Assembly (NCBI RefSeq): GCF_900107625.1
Contig: NZ_FNQK01000001.1
Location: 184,943 to 248,942, forward strand
Length of the DNA: 64,000 bases
DNA from: Bizionia paragorgiae
GTDB taxonomy: Bacteria > Bacteroidota > Bacteroidia > Flavobacteriales > Flavobacteriaceae
Direction: 5' to 3'
Made by a program: the position numbers and the translations under genes. Shown in pieces: positions 55,589 to 64,000 of this stretch (its first letter is position 1; every line of letters begins with the position of its first letter). Under the pieces are notes generated by a model. That model saw nothing but the letters and a program-made list of their open reading frames with translations, was not told where the DNA came from and searched no databases.

Positions 55589-55927
55589 ATGTCCATTTTA
55601 AAAAAACTATTTGGTTTTAAAACCACACAAAGTAACGTGATTAAAGTTCTTAATCCCAATGACTTTAAAACACAAATAACAAACAAAAAAGTACAATTAG
55701 TAGACGTAAGAACACCAAACGAGTTCCAGTCCGGACATATTAAAGGTGCGAAAAACATAGACGCTTTTTCGGGAACGTTTAACAAAAAGTGTAATACACT
55801 AAATAAAGAAGAACCCATTTATATCTATTGCCGAAGTGGGGCGCGTAGCAAACAAGCCTCTAAAAGATTGGAAGCTTTGGGTTTTAAAGAAGTTTACGAT
55901 CTTAAAGGGGGAATTTCCAATTTCTAA
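55589..55927 (+). CDS. rhodanese-like sulfurtransferase
   Basis: 112 residues. A single rhodanese domain with the active loop YCRSGARSKQAS (catalytic Cys in CRSGAR) and the preceding LVDVRTPNEFQSGHIKGAKN. It transfers sulfane sulfur, probably in the cytoplasm or periplasm; no clear signal peptide is seen. The next gene (HMA domain) begins 17 bp on, so they are co-transcribed. Confidence 0.92.
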   Translation: MSILKKLFGFKTTQSNVIKVLNPNDFKTQITNKKVQLVDVRTPNEFQSGHIKGAKNIDAFSGTFNKKCNTLNKEEPIYIYCRSGARSKQASKRLEALGFKEVYDLKGGISNF

Positions 55928-55944
55928 ATTAAAAAAAACAAACC

Positions 55945-56214
55945 ATGAAAACATCTATACAAGTACAAAATTTAAAATGTGGAGGTTGTGCTAACACCAT
56001 TACCACCAAACTTTCTGATATTAAAAATATTTCAGGGATTAGCATAGCTGTAGATAAAAGCGAAGTGTCATTTGATTATTTAAATGATGAAGATCTTGAA
56101 AATGCAATAGAAAAACTAAAAGCACTAGGCTACCCTTCTACAGACGATGCTAATAGCTTAGGCTCTAAAGCCAAATCTTTTGTTAGTTGTGCAACAGGAA
56201 AACTATCCCGTTAA
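55945..56214 (+). CDS. heavy-metal-associated (HMA) domain protein
   Basis: 89 residues. A CopZ/Atx1-like ferredoxin-fold domain with the metal-binding motif LKCGGCANTI (CxxC). A C-terminal tail of about 20 residues adds one further Cys (FVSCATGK). These proteins carry Cu(I) or similar soft metals. It follows a rhodanese gene; a transporter partner is not seen nearby. Confidence 0.92.
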   Translation: MKTSIQVQNLKCGGCANTITTKLSDIKNISGISIAVDKSEVSFDYLNDEDLENAIEKLKALGYPSTDDANSLGSKAKSFVSCATGKLSR

Positions 56215-56333
56215 TAAGCGGATGGAATCAAATCCATTTAGCAATCATTTTATTTAAAACAATAACAGAGAAACAGTCAGTCTAACCTCAAAAAGCGACT
56301 TTAGGTTTTAATAAGAACGGACTGATATAAAAA

Positions 56334-56365
56334 ACAAGATACCTAATTTAATTTAGGTGTCTTGT
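56334..56365. terminator. hairpin, possible terminator
   Basis: Stem ACAAGA-T-ACCTAA/TTAGGT-G-TCTTGT with a 6-base loop (T-G wobble in the middle) and no strong T run. It lies between convergent HMA and pncA genes. Confidence 0.45.
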
Positions 56366-56445
56366 ATCTGATAAAAACCATGTCCTATTTCAATCCGCAG
56401 CAGCTCTTCATTTCTATAAATCAAAACGTTGCGAGCTAAACTCTT

Positions 56446-57051
56446 TTACAAATCATTTGAATTTACGATAGCTATACCCATCGCCTTCATCTCTTTTTTT
56501 AGGGTCTCAAAAACGTTATCATCTAACGCCTTAGAAGCATCCTCAATAAAGTAAGATCTAAACCCTTCTTTAAAGGCATCATAAGCTGAGAAATAAACAC
56601 AAATATCAGCTGCTAGACCACACAAATACAATTCTGTAACGCCTTTTTCTTTTAAATACCCTGCCAATCCAGTTGACTTTAAATGGCCGTTGTCATAAAA
56701 GGCACTGTAGCTATCAATCTCCTTATCTGTTCCCTTTTTAAAAACAGCTTCAAACACATTCGTTTTTAGGTCCGGATGAAAGTCTGCACCTTCTGAACCT
56801 TGCACACAGTGGTCTGGCCAAAGCGTTTGAGACTTACCATGTAGAGGAATCTGCTCGAACACAGCCTTCCCTATATGATTGCTCGCAAAACTAACATGAT
56901 CTTTAGGATGCCAATCTTGAGTTGCGATTACCAAATCAAATTTATCTTGAATTGTATTAATTACAGGAACCACTTTGTCACCATCGGGAACAGAAAGCGA
57001 ACCTCCTGGCATAAAGTCGTTTTGTACATCTATTACTAGAAGTGTTTTCAT
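56446..57051 (-). CDS. pncA: nicotinamidase/pyrazinamidase
   Basis: 201 residues. It hydrolyses nicotinamide to nicotinate in NAD salvage. The catalytic triad is visible: Asp8 (IDVQNDFMPGGSL), a lysine in AVFKKGTD, and Cys in GLAADICVYFSA. The metal site reads DWHPKDHVSF. Length is typical. It lies 30 bp downstream of pncB, whose enzyme uses the nicotinate produced, so the pair is an NAD salvage operon. Confidence 0.95.
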   Translation of the reverse strand: MKTLLVIDVQNDFMPGGSLSVPDGDKVVPVINTIQDKFDLVIATQDWHPKDHVSFASNHIGKAVFEQIPLHGKSQTLWPDHCVQGSEGADFHPDLKTNVFEAVFKKGTDKEIDSYSAFYDNGHLKSTGLAGYLKEKGVTELYLCGLAADICVYFSAYDAFKEGFRSYFIEDASKALDDNVFETLKKEMKAMGIAIVNSNDL

Positions 57052-57081
57052 AATTAAGTTAAGAGTATTACTGTATTATTT

Positions 57082-58479
57082 TTAAGCTTTATGCTTTAAA
57101 ATTAGAGCGTCACGTTCTTGTTTAAGTTTAGGACTAAGTCCGATTTTATAGATATGCGGATTTTGGAAACGCTTGTATTCCTCAGGCAGTTTTTCTAATC
57201 TTGATTTTGAATACTCGGCAATTTCTGACGCCGATCGTGATGGCACGACACGTTTTCCATTGTCCATTACATTCTCTAGTAAGGGCTCTTGTTTAAGCGC
57301 AGTAAGATCTAAGCGCTTTGTTGCATCAAAAGGGTGCTCCATGTGCGTTAGTGGATCTTCATTATACAAAGTCACAGCATCAGCCCCGTAGAATTTCCCA
57401 TTAGCATCTATCATTCTATACACTTGCTTTTTGTAAGGTAAAGACACTTTAATCAGATTTTCAGAGAGCTTTATTCTAGGCTCTCCTTTATATTCTGACA
57501 ATTTATACACACCACCTAGGGAAGCATCTGGTTTTCCGGTAACTAAATTTGTTCCCACACCAAAAATATCAATCTGAGCGCCTTGCTCCTTTAGACTTTT
57601 TATCACATATTCATCCAACTGATTAGAAGCAACAATTTTAACATACTCCAAATTTGCATCATCTAGAATAGCTCGTGTTTTTTTTGATAAATATGCTAAA
57701 TCACCACTATCTAAACGTACCCCCATTAATTTCTGTCCACGACTTTCCATTTCTTTAGCCACGGTAATCGCATTAGGCAATCCGCTTTTAAGCGTATTAT
57801 AAGTATCTATTAAAAGCACGCAATTTTTGGGTCTTACTTTTGCAAAATCTCGAAATGCTTTTAGCTCATCGCCATAACTTTGAATAAAGGAATGTGCCAT
57901 GGTTCCTGAGCACGGAATATTGTAATCTTCGGCCGCTTTAACATTGCTTGTACCATCAAACCCTCCAATAAATGCTGCTCTAGACGCATAATACCCTCCA
58001 GTGGCATGGGCGCGACGTAAGCCCATATCTAACAACACCCCATCCTTAGCACTATGTCTTATTCTACTTGCCTTTGTAGCGATTAAAGTTTGAAAATTAA
58101 GAATATTCAGTAAAAAGGTTTCTATGATTTGGGCCTCAATAATATTGGCTTCTACCTGTAAAATAGGACGCGTAGGAAACACGACATCCCCTTCTTTACA
58201 GGAGCGTATACTTCCTCGGAATCGAAACGCTTTTAAGTACTCTAAAAAATCTTTTTCAAATCCTTGTTGTTCTAAATAAGCCAAATCGGTAGGTGAAAAC
58301 TTTAAATTTTCAAGAACATCCAACACGTCTTCTAATCCTGCAAAAATGGAATATCCTCCATCAAAAGGGTTACTTCGGTAATAATAATCAAACACCGCTT
58401 GACCATCTGGCTTGGTACTAAAATAGACCTGAGCCATGGTTATTTGATAAAGATCGGTATATGCAGCAGTAATATTCAT
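57082..58479 (-). CDS. pncB: nicotinate phosphoribosyltransferase
   Basis: 465 residues. It joins nicotinate to PRPP, giving nicotinate mononucleotide. The segments TDLYQITMAQVYF at the N-terminus, GLRRAHATGGYYASRAAFIG and LMGVRLDSGDLAYLSKKTR match the longer, ATP-assisted NAPRTase group. Its ATG begins the pncB-pncA pair. A hairpin-forming GATATTTTAAATATC sequence lies upstream, of unknown meaning. Confidence 0.95.
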   Translation of the reverse strand: MNITAAYTDLYQITMAQVYFSTKPDGQAVFDYYYRSNPFDGGYSIFAGLEDVLDVLENLKFSPTDLAYLEQQGFEKDFLEYLKAFRFRGSIRSCKEGDVVFPTRPILQVEANIIEAQIIETFLLNILNFQTLIATKASRIRHSAKDGVLLDMGLRRAHATGGYYASRAAFIGGFDGTSNVKAAEDYNIPCSGTMAHSFIQSYGDELKAFRDFAKVRPKNCVLLIDTYNTLKSGLPNAITVAKEMESRGQKLMGVRLDSGDLAYLSKKTRAILDDANLEYVKIVASNQLDEYVIKSLKEQGAQIDIFGVGTNLVTGKPDASLGGVYKLSEYKGEPRIKLSENLIKVSLPYKKQVYRMIDANGKFYGADAVTLYNEDPLTHMEHPFDATKRLDLTALKQEPLLENVMDNGKRVVPSRSASEIAEYSKSRLEKLPEEYKRFQNPHIYKIGLSPKLKQERDALILKHKA

Positions 58480-58695
58480 AAGGTAATTGATTTTAATAAT
58501 GACAAGATATTTAAAATATCAAAGATTTCTTAGAAAGTAGGCGAAAGAAATTAGTTTAGCGCACTCTCCTATACAGCTAATTACTAGGCATAAATCTGAA
58601 AGCGACATTCGACTTCTCACAAGACAACAGCTTTACTTTATTTTTTGTTAGAATTAACGGGTATACGTACACGAATCTTAAACCCAAAGTCAACT

Positions 58696-59151
58696 CTATG
58701 TATAGATATTATTAGTAGATGTTTTTAACCCCTTTAGAATGGCATTTAATTCTTCCTCTGTAAAAAGATTGTTACAGAAACTATTAACAACAGAGTCTAT
58801 AGCAGAAAGCAAATAGGTTGTAAAGTTTAATCCCGATTCTTTTACTAATAGAGAGTACATTGTAGAAATAGCCACATCATTAGGCCGTGATGATAATAAA
58901 GCTATACTTCTTGACTTCGTATGATCGTAACCTGTTTTCATAAAATTTATAAATTCCGAAAACTCATTCGATTTCACAATTAGCTTACAGTCTCTAAGAT
59001 CGGCTATTGTATTCCAATATCTATTATAATCTGGATCTGAGTGTAGCTTTTTCTTAAAGCTAATAAGATCTTCAAGAGTGATTTCACCACGATAATACTC
59101 AATATTCATTTCTTTATCGGATACGATTTTATAGGCCCCAAACTTTTTCAT
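58696..59151 (-). CDS. uncharacterised protein, possibly SpoIIAA/STAS-like
   Basis: 151 residues without signal peptide or membrane segment. The pattern MNIEYYRGEITLEDLISFKK, then WNTIADLRDCKL and SRSIALLSSRPNDVAISTMY is an alternating beta/alpha arrangement like SpoIIAA/STAS-type proteins of Bacteroidota. That comparison is weak. It is a single gene with about 200-300 bp free on each side. Confidence 0.7.
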   Translation of the reverse strand: MKKFGAYKIVSDKEMNIEYYRGEITLEDLISFKKKLHSDPDYNRYWNTIADLRDCKLIVKSNEFSEFINFMKTGYDHTKSRSIALLSSRPNDVAISTMYSLLVKESGLNFTTYLLSAIDSVVNSFCNNLFTEEELNAILKGLKTSTNNIYT

Positions 59152-59457
59152 ATCTATTCATGCAATTAGCGCGCAAAGCCATATTTAGCTATATTGTTGA
59201 TATACAAATAAATACCAACAATAACAACCAATTTACCGCACACTTAGTAGTGATTTAAGCCACAATATATGCAAAATTTAAGATTTTAAGACACAATTTG
59301 TACTGCTATTTCATCCATTTTAATCAAGGTTTGAACTCAAACACCAAGGATTGAATACGTTATGTAATCATGAACAGAATTCCACACTTGCAAGATTCTA
59401 TTTTCTCAATTAATCCATGAATTTGTTTAGCTTTGTATTTTCTCACTTATATCACGA
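59152..59457. other. intergenic region, no gene seen
   Basis: About 306 bp upstream of the gene at 58696-59151 and downstream of the second MscS-like gene. Nothing recognised beyond AT-rich sequence. Confidence 0.35.
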
Positions 59458-60396
59458 CTAACGTCGCGCACCTTCTGGGAATTGCACTTTATCTGGGTTT
59501 TTATTTAGAAGCGGCAGGACGGCTTTTAAAATACGGTTTCGGCGCGCTGCCATATCTCCGGGTTGCACAGGATACGACACGACGGCTTCCATCCAAGCAT
59601 ATTGATTATTTCTAAAATATACCTGAGCATCCCACAAGTTTACTTTAGCCCGTCCTACACATTCAGGGTAATGCGTATTAAAATCTTCTTGAGCGATTTG
59701 CAACAAACAACGTTCTACAAATTCTAAATCGCTAGTAAAAGCAATTTGAACTGCTGTTTCGTTCCAAATAAATGGCGCTTGCGGCCCGGAATAGTTTATA
59801 ATTTCTTCTTTTAAAATCAGGCTATTTGGAAAACGAATAATTCTTCCACTTTTTCTGTCGTTACCTAAATAATCACCTTGACATTCTAAAATAGACGTAT
59901 CCAAATAACTTATTTCAACAACATCACCACGAAAGTCTTTCATTTGAATACGATCACCTACGAGGTAGGAGCGCCTAAAAATTAAATATATCCAAGCTAT
60001 AAAAGAGGCTATTGGTGCTTGAAGAGCAAAACCAAGAACTAAAGATAATAATCCAAAACTAACAGCCGCTGCGATTAAATTCTGAAACAAAAACGCAGCA
60101 ACTACGATAATACTAGATACAATAGTAAGAAAACGAATAATTCTTAACAGGTTGTATTTATCCCCTAAAAGGTGCTCCTGACTATCAACAATTCCACTAA
60201 TAATTTTACTCAAGATTACTATGAGACAAATTAAAAACAAACTGACACTTAGCTTTTTTACAAACGGAATAAAATCGTCCCATTTATCAAAATAAGGCAG
60301 CTCTAACACATAATATAGAGCTAGTAATACAATAGCGATTGCCGAATATATAGTAACTGACCGTTTAAAGTGACTTGTAGTTTTCTTGAAGTTCAT
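59458..60396 (-). CDS. mechanosensitive channel family protein (MscS-like)
   Basis: 312 residues. Three or four hydrophobic segments (about 13-32, 46-65, 84-104, 107-140) precede a cytoplasmic MscS-like beta domain (YLVGDRIQMKDFRGDVVEIS). The last membrane segment, AAAVSFGLLSLVLGFALQAP, has the small-residue pattern of the MscS pore helix. It is a different subfamily from the gene at 3094-4047. The C-terminal 130 residues carry FRNNQYAWMEAVVSYPV, not recognised further. Confidence 0.88.
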   Translation of the reverse strand: MNFKKTTSHFKRSVTIYSAIAIVLLALYYVLELPYFDKWDDFIPFVKKLSVSLFLICLIVILSKIISGIVDSQEHLLGDKYNLLRIIRFLTIVSSIIVVAAFLFQNLIAAAVSFGLLSLVLGFALQAPIASFIAWIYLIFRRSYLVGDRIQMKDFRGDVVEISYLDTSILECQGDYLGNDRKSGRIIRFPNSLILKEEIINYSGPQAPFIWNETAVQIAFTSDLEFVERCLLQIAQEDFNTHYPECVGRAKVNLWDAQVYFRNNQYAWMEAVVSYPVQPGDMAARRNRILKAVLPLLNKNPDKVQFPEGARR

Positions 60397-60505
60397 AAAT
60401 TATCAATTATTCTATTTACCTATAAAAATACAGCTTTTGTTACAACGTTATTTACTGTACTTATTAGCTTCAGCGCTACCTCTAGCGTAAAATTAACTAC
60501 AGTAC

Positions 60506-61144
60506 TTAATTAAAGTATTTTGCATACTCATTTGCCACCTCATGAACACCATGTTTTTTAAATTCTTTGTTATTAATGCGCTCTACAAATTCGGGAATAT
60601 CATTGAAATAAATCGCCATAGCCTTTCTAACTTGACCATTAGTAAACCCCATTCCACTCACTATATACGCTTTATCCTCCTCCGTGCGTTTTAGCAAAAA
60701 ATATACAAATTCCCATATTGAATTCGACCCTGTAATGGATTTCATAACTCCTTTTCTGTCCAATTTATACCTTTGCGCTAGAGAGAAGCTACTTAATTTT
60801 TTATTAGTCTGATAAAGCAACACCCAATGTTTCTGCGATTTTTCTCTCTCTATTTCTCTACCAAAAGATTTAAAAAGATGTACAATCGGTAATCGTTCAA
60901 ACACATATTGATCACCCCCCTTAGAACGTATCATGATTTTGGAAACCTCACTGTCTTTGAATTTCTCCACCTTAGCTTTCTTTGATACCTTAAACTCTAC
61001 TTTACTATCTAATAATTTATTAGAGGGCAGTTTAGCAAATCCATCTTTAAGACTTCCATCCACCATTTGTAATTTCGCTTTATGATATTGAGCGTTTAAA
61101 ATAAAAGGAGTACAGATTAAGAGTAATACTATTACGTGTTTCAT
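60506..61144 (-). CDS. exported protein of unknown function
   Basis: 212 residues. Signal peptide about 1-18 (FILNAQ). The N-terminal half is beta-rich and basic (KAKLQMVDGSLKDGFAKLPS), resembling small envelope proteins of flavobacteria that begin with such a strand pattern. The C-terminal half is helical. No family is recognised, and no operon partner within 100 bp. Confidence 0.75.
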   Translation of the reverse strand: MKHVIVLLLICTPFILNAQYHKAKLQMVDGSLKDGFAKLPSNKLLDSKVEFKVSKKAKVEKFKDSEVSKIMIRSKGGDQYVFERLPIVHLFKSFGREIEREKSQKHWVLLYQTNKKLSSFSLAQRYKLDRKGVMKSITGSNSIWEFVYFLLKRTEEDKAYIVSGMGFTNGQVRKAMAIYFNDIPEFVERINNKEFKKHGVHEVANEYAKYFN

Positions 61145-61479
61145 ATGTTTTAGTTTAGTTTTTTGATTGCGACCGTCTTACTTTTAAATGCTTCACAACG
61201 GAGTCACCACCGTTTATAACAACGTTGTTTTAATTTGTTAAATTCCTAAAATCAAAAAATCGACAGTTGCAAATCACCCCTAGTTTAGCATACACAATAT
61301 AAAATTAATTTACAGAAAAACATGAATATATAGCAACAGATGTGTTAACATGAGTTATAAATTAAACTACTTGAGACGAGCACGTTTATAAATTTCTAAA
61401 CAATATGCTTTGACCAGATCCGTTTAATTTACACTATTAAGGCATGGACTTATCTTCACTATCGGAGCACAACTTAGTA
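61145..61479. other. intergenic region, no gene seen
   Basis: About 335 bp. No coding frame, repeat or terminator was recognised. Confidence 0.35.
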
Positions 61480-62346
61480 TTACTTATCCCAATTCTGCTC
61501 GAAGAGACTAATATACTCCACATACCTAGACTCTTTTTTAGCATACAATCTTGTTAATTGCGCCCATTCATCAAATTTTTGTTTATTCTTCAATTTAAAA
61601 TAGGCTTGAGCCATATTAACCGCCATTTCACTTTTTTCAAAATCGTTATCAGACTTTTTAATTCCTATTAAATACGTTTTTTCTGCGTCTTCAATGTTAT
61701 TCAAGTTCACGAGGCTAAAACCTAATTCTCTATAGAAATAGAAGTTTTTAGGGTTGTTTTCAATTGCTTTTTCTAAAACTGGAATGGCTTCTTTAAATTG
61801 ACCTAAATGATTATAAGCATATGCCAACTCAAATTCAAGTCCGTCAAAATGTGGTTGAATGCCGTATGCTTTTAATAGGGGCTTAAGTGCTAAATGACAT
61901 GCTCCAACGTGATTAAAATGAAAACCTTCATTTTTTAAATAACTAACTTCGTTAGAACCTGATTTATAAACAGATAACCATTCTGGTTGTTCAGGAAGCT
62001 TTAAATCCGAAATCTGCTTTTTATTTAAAACAGCAACTAAACTTGTATTTGGCTCGAGTCTGTATTTTGCATAGCCAACGGTTGCGTCTTTGGGAATAGA
62101 TTTTAGGTTATGCTCTTTAATTTGGAATTGAGTCTCATAATTAAATGTAAACCCTGCTTGATTGTCTAAGTAAATAAATCCGTAAGCATAAGTCGAATCA
62201 GTGTCTTTCTTAGGAAAAGCAACCCACTTATCAACAGCGTTGAAATACTGTGTATCAAAATTTAGGCTAGCCTGTTCATTTTGTGAAAATCCAATAGTTG
62301 TAATTAGTAGTAACCCTAGGGCAGTTATTTTTTTAATGTAAATCAT
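61480..62346 (-). CDS. exported TPR-repeat protein
   Basis: 288 residues. Signal peptide about 1-20 (IGFSQ). The first half is a beta-type region of unknown family. Residues about 165-265 form three tetratricopeptide units (LAYAYNHLGQFKEAIPVLEK, NFYFYRELGFSLVNLNNIED, AVNMAQAYFKLKNKQKFDEW), a protein-interaction scaffold. Partner unknown. It marks the left edge of a region with little intact coding sequence. Confidence 0.82.
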   Translation of the reverse strand: MIYIKKITALGLLLITTIGFSQNEQASLNFDTQYFNAVDKWVAFPKKDTDSTYAYGFIYLDNQAGFTFNYETQFQIKEHNLKSIPKDATVGYAKYRLEPNTSLVAVLNKKQISDLKLPEQPEWLSVYKSGSNEVSYLKNEGFHFNHVGACHLALKPLLKAYGIQPHFDGLEFELAYAYNHLGQFKEAIPVLEKAIENNPKNFYFYRELGFSLVNLNNIEDAEKTYLIGIKKSDNDFEKSEMAVNMAQAYFKLKNKQKFDEWAQLTRLYAKKESRYVEYISLFEQNWDK

Positions 62347-62643
62347 AATTATACATAATGTGAGTTATTAATAGCGACTAACAATATATATACATTTTAT
62401 TTTAAATTATTGTAAAAATTCGTAAATACTAATAATTCTAAGAACATAAAGAATCGCTAACACTAGCAATAAGCTTTTTAATTCTTAGTTTTCCTTCAAA
62501 TTGTGGACAAATAAAAAAACAAACATTAACAAAATCATTGTGACGTGCTGGTTTTAAATTTCGCTCTACACCTCAACCACCCTATTCATCAGAAAACGTT
62601 CGTAGAATAGAGTTAAGGCGGACCTTATAGATGCTAATATGTT
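62347..62643. other. intergenic region, no gene seen
   Basis: Non-coding AT-rich sequence with the motif GTGACGTGCTGGTTTTAAAT near 62541; no structure could be assigned. Confidence 0.35.
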
Positions 62644-62766
62644 TTAGGATTCCACAATATTAACCTTAGTAAACTTACTGTTATCTAAAACAAGCTCACC
62701 ATCATAACTATACGCCACCAAATAGCCTTTTCTAGCTACGCTATAATCTAAATAAGTAAATCCGAT
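62644..62766 (-). pseudogene. 3' remnant of a lost gene
   Basis: A 40-codon open frame with no start codon, bounded upstream by an in-frame stop (TAA at 62767-62769). Translation reads IGFTYLDYSVARKGYLVAY, then SYDGELVLDNSKFTKVNIVE, ending in a normal stop. The protein-like composition, lacking any start, suggests a truncated C-terminal fragment. The parent family is not recognised. Confidence 0.4.
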
Positions 62767-62820
62767 TTAAAAAAGATTTATTAATTTTAAGCTTAACGAA
62801 CAAGAAACCTCTGATTTGAA

Positions 62821-63240
62821 ATGGAAAACTCCAAGTTGAATATTATTAAAGAAATTGCGCAGGAATTAGATTGCGGAAACGACTGTTATTACAATCCTAA
62901 AACGAAGGAATTAATAACGATTCCTAATTTTGGAGACCTGTTGGACGAAGATGAATTTCGTGAATCTTTTGGAGCGGAATTGAAAAAAGTGACGACAAAT
63001 AAAGCGGAATATATAAAAATCGAGGGTATAGAAAGTTTTGAGTCTTTTAAGATCATGCAACGTTTTATTGCTCAAATTGCGGACAAACAATTTCAATCGG
63101 AATTGGAAACCGTTTTAGAACGGAAAAAACCATTTCAGAACTTTAAATACAGCATTGACAACTCGGATTATAGACAAAACTGGTTTGACTTTAAGCAAAA
63201 AGAAGTGGAAAAAATAGTAGAAAAACAATTAAACCGATGA
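62821..63240 (+). CDS. UPF0158 family protein
   Basis: 139 residues, no signal peptide. The layout LNIIKEIAQELDCGNDCYYN, followed by an acidic stretch (FGDLLDEDEF) and IQRFIAQIADKQFQSELETV-type helix (here MQRFIAQIADKQFQSELETV), with RKKPFQNFKYSID near the end, matches UPF0158. The function is unknown; such genes are often found among accessory genes. It stands between coding remnants. Confidence 0.85.
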   Translation: MENSKLNIIKEIAQELDCGNDCYYNPKTKELITIPNFGDLLDEDEFRESFGAELKKVTTNKAEYIKIEGIESFESFKIMQRFIAQIADKQFQSELETVLERKKPFQNFKYSIDNSDYRQNWFDFKQKEVEKIVEKQLNR

Positions 63241-63348
63241 AACGGCAGTACATAATGCCTAGTTTAAGACTAGCGCGGTTTTGTGTACGGGGATTTACCG
63301 CAGGATAAGCAGAAGCAATGAACTATAGTCTGTATGGGGCAACGTATT
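63241..63348. other. structured non-coding spacer
   Basis: Directly after the UPF0158 stop. It contains CTAGT-TTAAG-ACTAG (5-bp inverted repeat near 63262) and ends in GGGGCAACG. The base composition is richer in G+C than the flanks. It vaguely recalls the spacer elements that separate accessory genes in some flavobacteria; this is not established. Confidence 0.25.
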
Positions 63349-63633
63349 TTAATCCGCTTTAAAAGGACAAGAAATCCAAAGATAAGCACAATGGTCTTTT
63401 CTTTGAACCCATCTAGATATTTTTTTTCCATTAACAACAAAAACCACCTGTGCCCAAAGTCCGCTTAATTGTATTAATTCCGTTTCAAAACACTTTCCAG
63501 ATTGCTAGCTTAAGACAGAAGTCAAATCAGGTTTTTCTTAGAATTTAAATCCGTATTTTGGTTCCACATCTAAATCCGAAATAATGTTTTTTAAGTTTTT
63601 AGCAAAAATCCGACTACCTTTATATTTCTCCAC
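63349..63633 (-). pseudogene. disrupted gene with two in-frame stop codons
   Basis: A 95-codon frame read from GTG at 63633 to TAA at 63349, broken only by TAA (63538-63540) and TAG (63505-63507) in the same frame. The text between is protein-like: YKGSRIFAKNLKNIISDLDV before the first stop, and ELIQLSGLWAQVVFVVNGKK then ISRWVQRKDHCAYLWISCPF after the second. Upstream another stop (TAG) precedes the GTG, so the true start is lost. No family recognised. Confidence 0.4.
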
Positions 63634-63787
63634 ACCCTAGTAGGGCTAAAATATTCTCAATTTTCAGCCATTCATTATTGAATCAAACATAGCTATTTTA
63701 TACCAACAATAACTTATACACGCTGTTGCTATTTCCTTTCTTTTGAGTTTAGTATTATTTAGTCTAAATGGTTGTCAACTTTAAATA

Positions 63788-64000
63788 TTATTCTAGTTTA
63801 ACAATTACTCCTGCAGGCCACACATAAGCGTTTCCATTACTATGCACGCTAATTAAATCTGCTTTTTTATCACCATTTACATCAGCAACACCAACAATAT
63901 AATGGCCATTTCCCCCATCAACATTTGCGCTATTAAGTGTTCCATTAAAAGAAGACACTCCTTGTGAAAACTTATAATCTTGCCCCCCTCTATACACATA
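63788..64000 (-). CDS. C-terminal part of an FG-GAP/VCBS-repeat protein (partial)
   Basis: The frame is open to the window edge and ends with TAA at 63788-63790; the visible 70 residues contain one FG-GAP-type repeat, YIVGVADVNGDKKADLISVH, with the calcium-binding DxNxDxxxD pattern, then GNAYVWPAGV. The apparent GTG near 63997 is not the true start. Such proteins are secreted, beta-propeller, carbohydrate- or surface-binding modules. Most of the gene lies outside. Confidence 0.75.
   Translation of the reverse strand, partial: YVYRGGQDYKFSQGVSSFNGTLNSANVDGGNGHYIVGVADVNGDKKADLISVHSNGNAYVWPAGVIVKLE

Noticed and set aside
55492..55818. Antisense frame of 108 codons over the rhodanese gene
   Set aside because: It is the reverse of a clear rhodanese domain and has no own promoter or family features.

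Overview
The window is a 64 kb piece of a low-GC chromosome from a member of the Flavobacteriaceae (Bacteroidota). The evidence is the gene content (type III glutamine synthetase, fused isobutyryl-CoA mutase, DUF4920, DUF3078, DUF6268 and DUF1684 proteins, an MnmD-type tRNA methyltransferase, a Bacteroidota-type curli locus), the lack of Shine-Dalgarno sequences, and repeated TAnnTTTG -7 boxes, some with a TTG about 19-21 bp upstream. The genus cannot be named from the sequence alone. No rRNA, tRNA, CRISPR array, insertion sequence or prophage was seen.

Layout. 1-6.3 kb: a compact minus-strand run of six genes (ABC exporter ATPase and permease, MscS channel, outer-membrane barrel, an NtrC-like regulator without a DNA-binding domain, PPK2) ending at a structured intergenic repeat. 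6.6-8.5 kb: dnaJ-grpE. 8.5-20.3 kb: envelope lipoproteins, mnmD, ilvE, a MazG-like pyrophosphohydrolase, an SRPBCC/GyrI-like protein, an unrecognised 684-residue protein with an internal duplication, a CrcB fluoride channel, an MFS transporter and an Lrp/AsnC regulator. 20.3-21.0 kb: sigZ preceded by an unannotated 33-codon gene whose product is one-third cysteine. 21.4-39.6 kb: barrel proteins, OsmC, the B12-dependent IcmF mutase, an OmpA protein, a thioredoxin-fusion protein, pyrF, prfA, B12-dependent ribonucleotide reductase and purM.

39.7-48.1 kb: a complete curli (functional amyloid) locus on the minus strand. In transcription order it holds two 509-residue curlin-repeat proteins (about 94% identical), a small curlin-repeat candidate nucleator, a CsgE with a CsgH-like N-terminal domain, CsgF, a CsgG with an added C-terminal beta-rich domain and charged tail, and a lipoprotein combining a carboxypeptidase-regulatory-like domain, an FN3-like domain and a beta-propeller-like region. 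This is the most distinctive system in the window. 48.3-55 kb: nitrogen assimilation (glutamine synthetase III with an array of CCCCTAAA boxes upstream; glutamate dehydrogenase grouped with a GreA/Rnk-like protein). 55.6-58.5 kb: a rhodanese/HMA pair and the pncB-pncA NAD salvage pair. 58.7-62.3 kb: poorly characterised envelope genes. 62.3-64.0 kb: a decayed accessory stretch holding a UPF0158 gene, two coding remnants and the 3' end of an FG-GAP repeat gene that runs off the window.

B12 is a recurring theme: IcmF and class II RNR both need adenosylcobalamin, and a BtuF-like metal/corrinoid-binding protein lies between them, but no cobalamin riboswitch was recognised. All functional calls come from reading the sequence and remembered family features; no database search was run.
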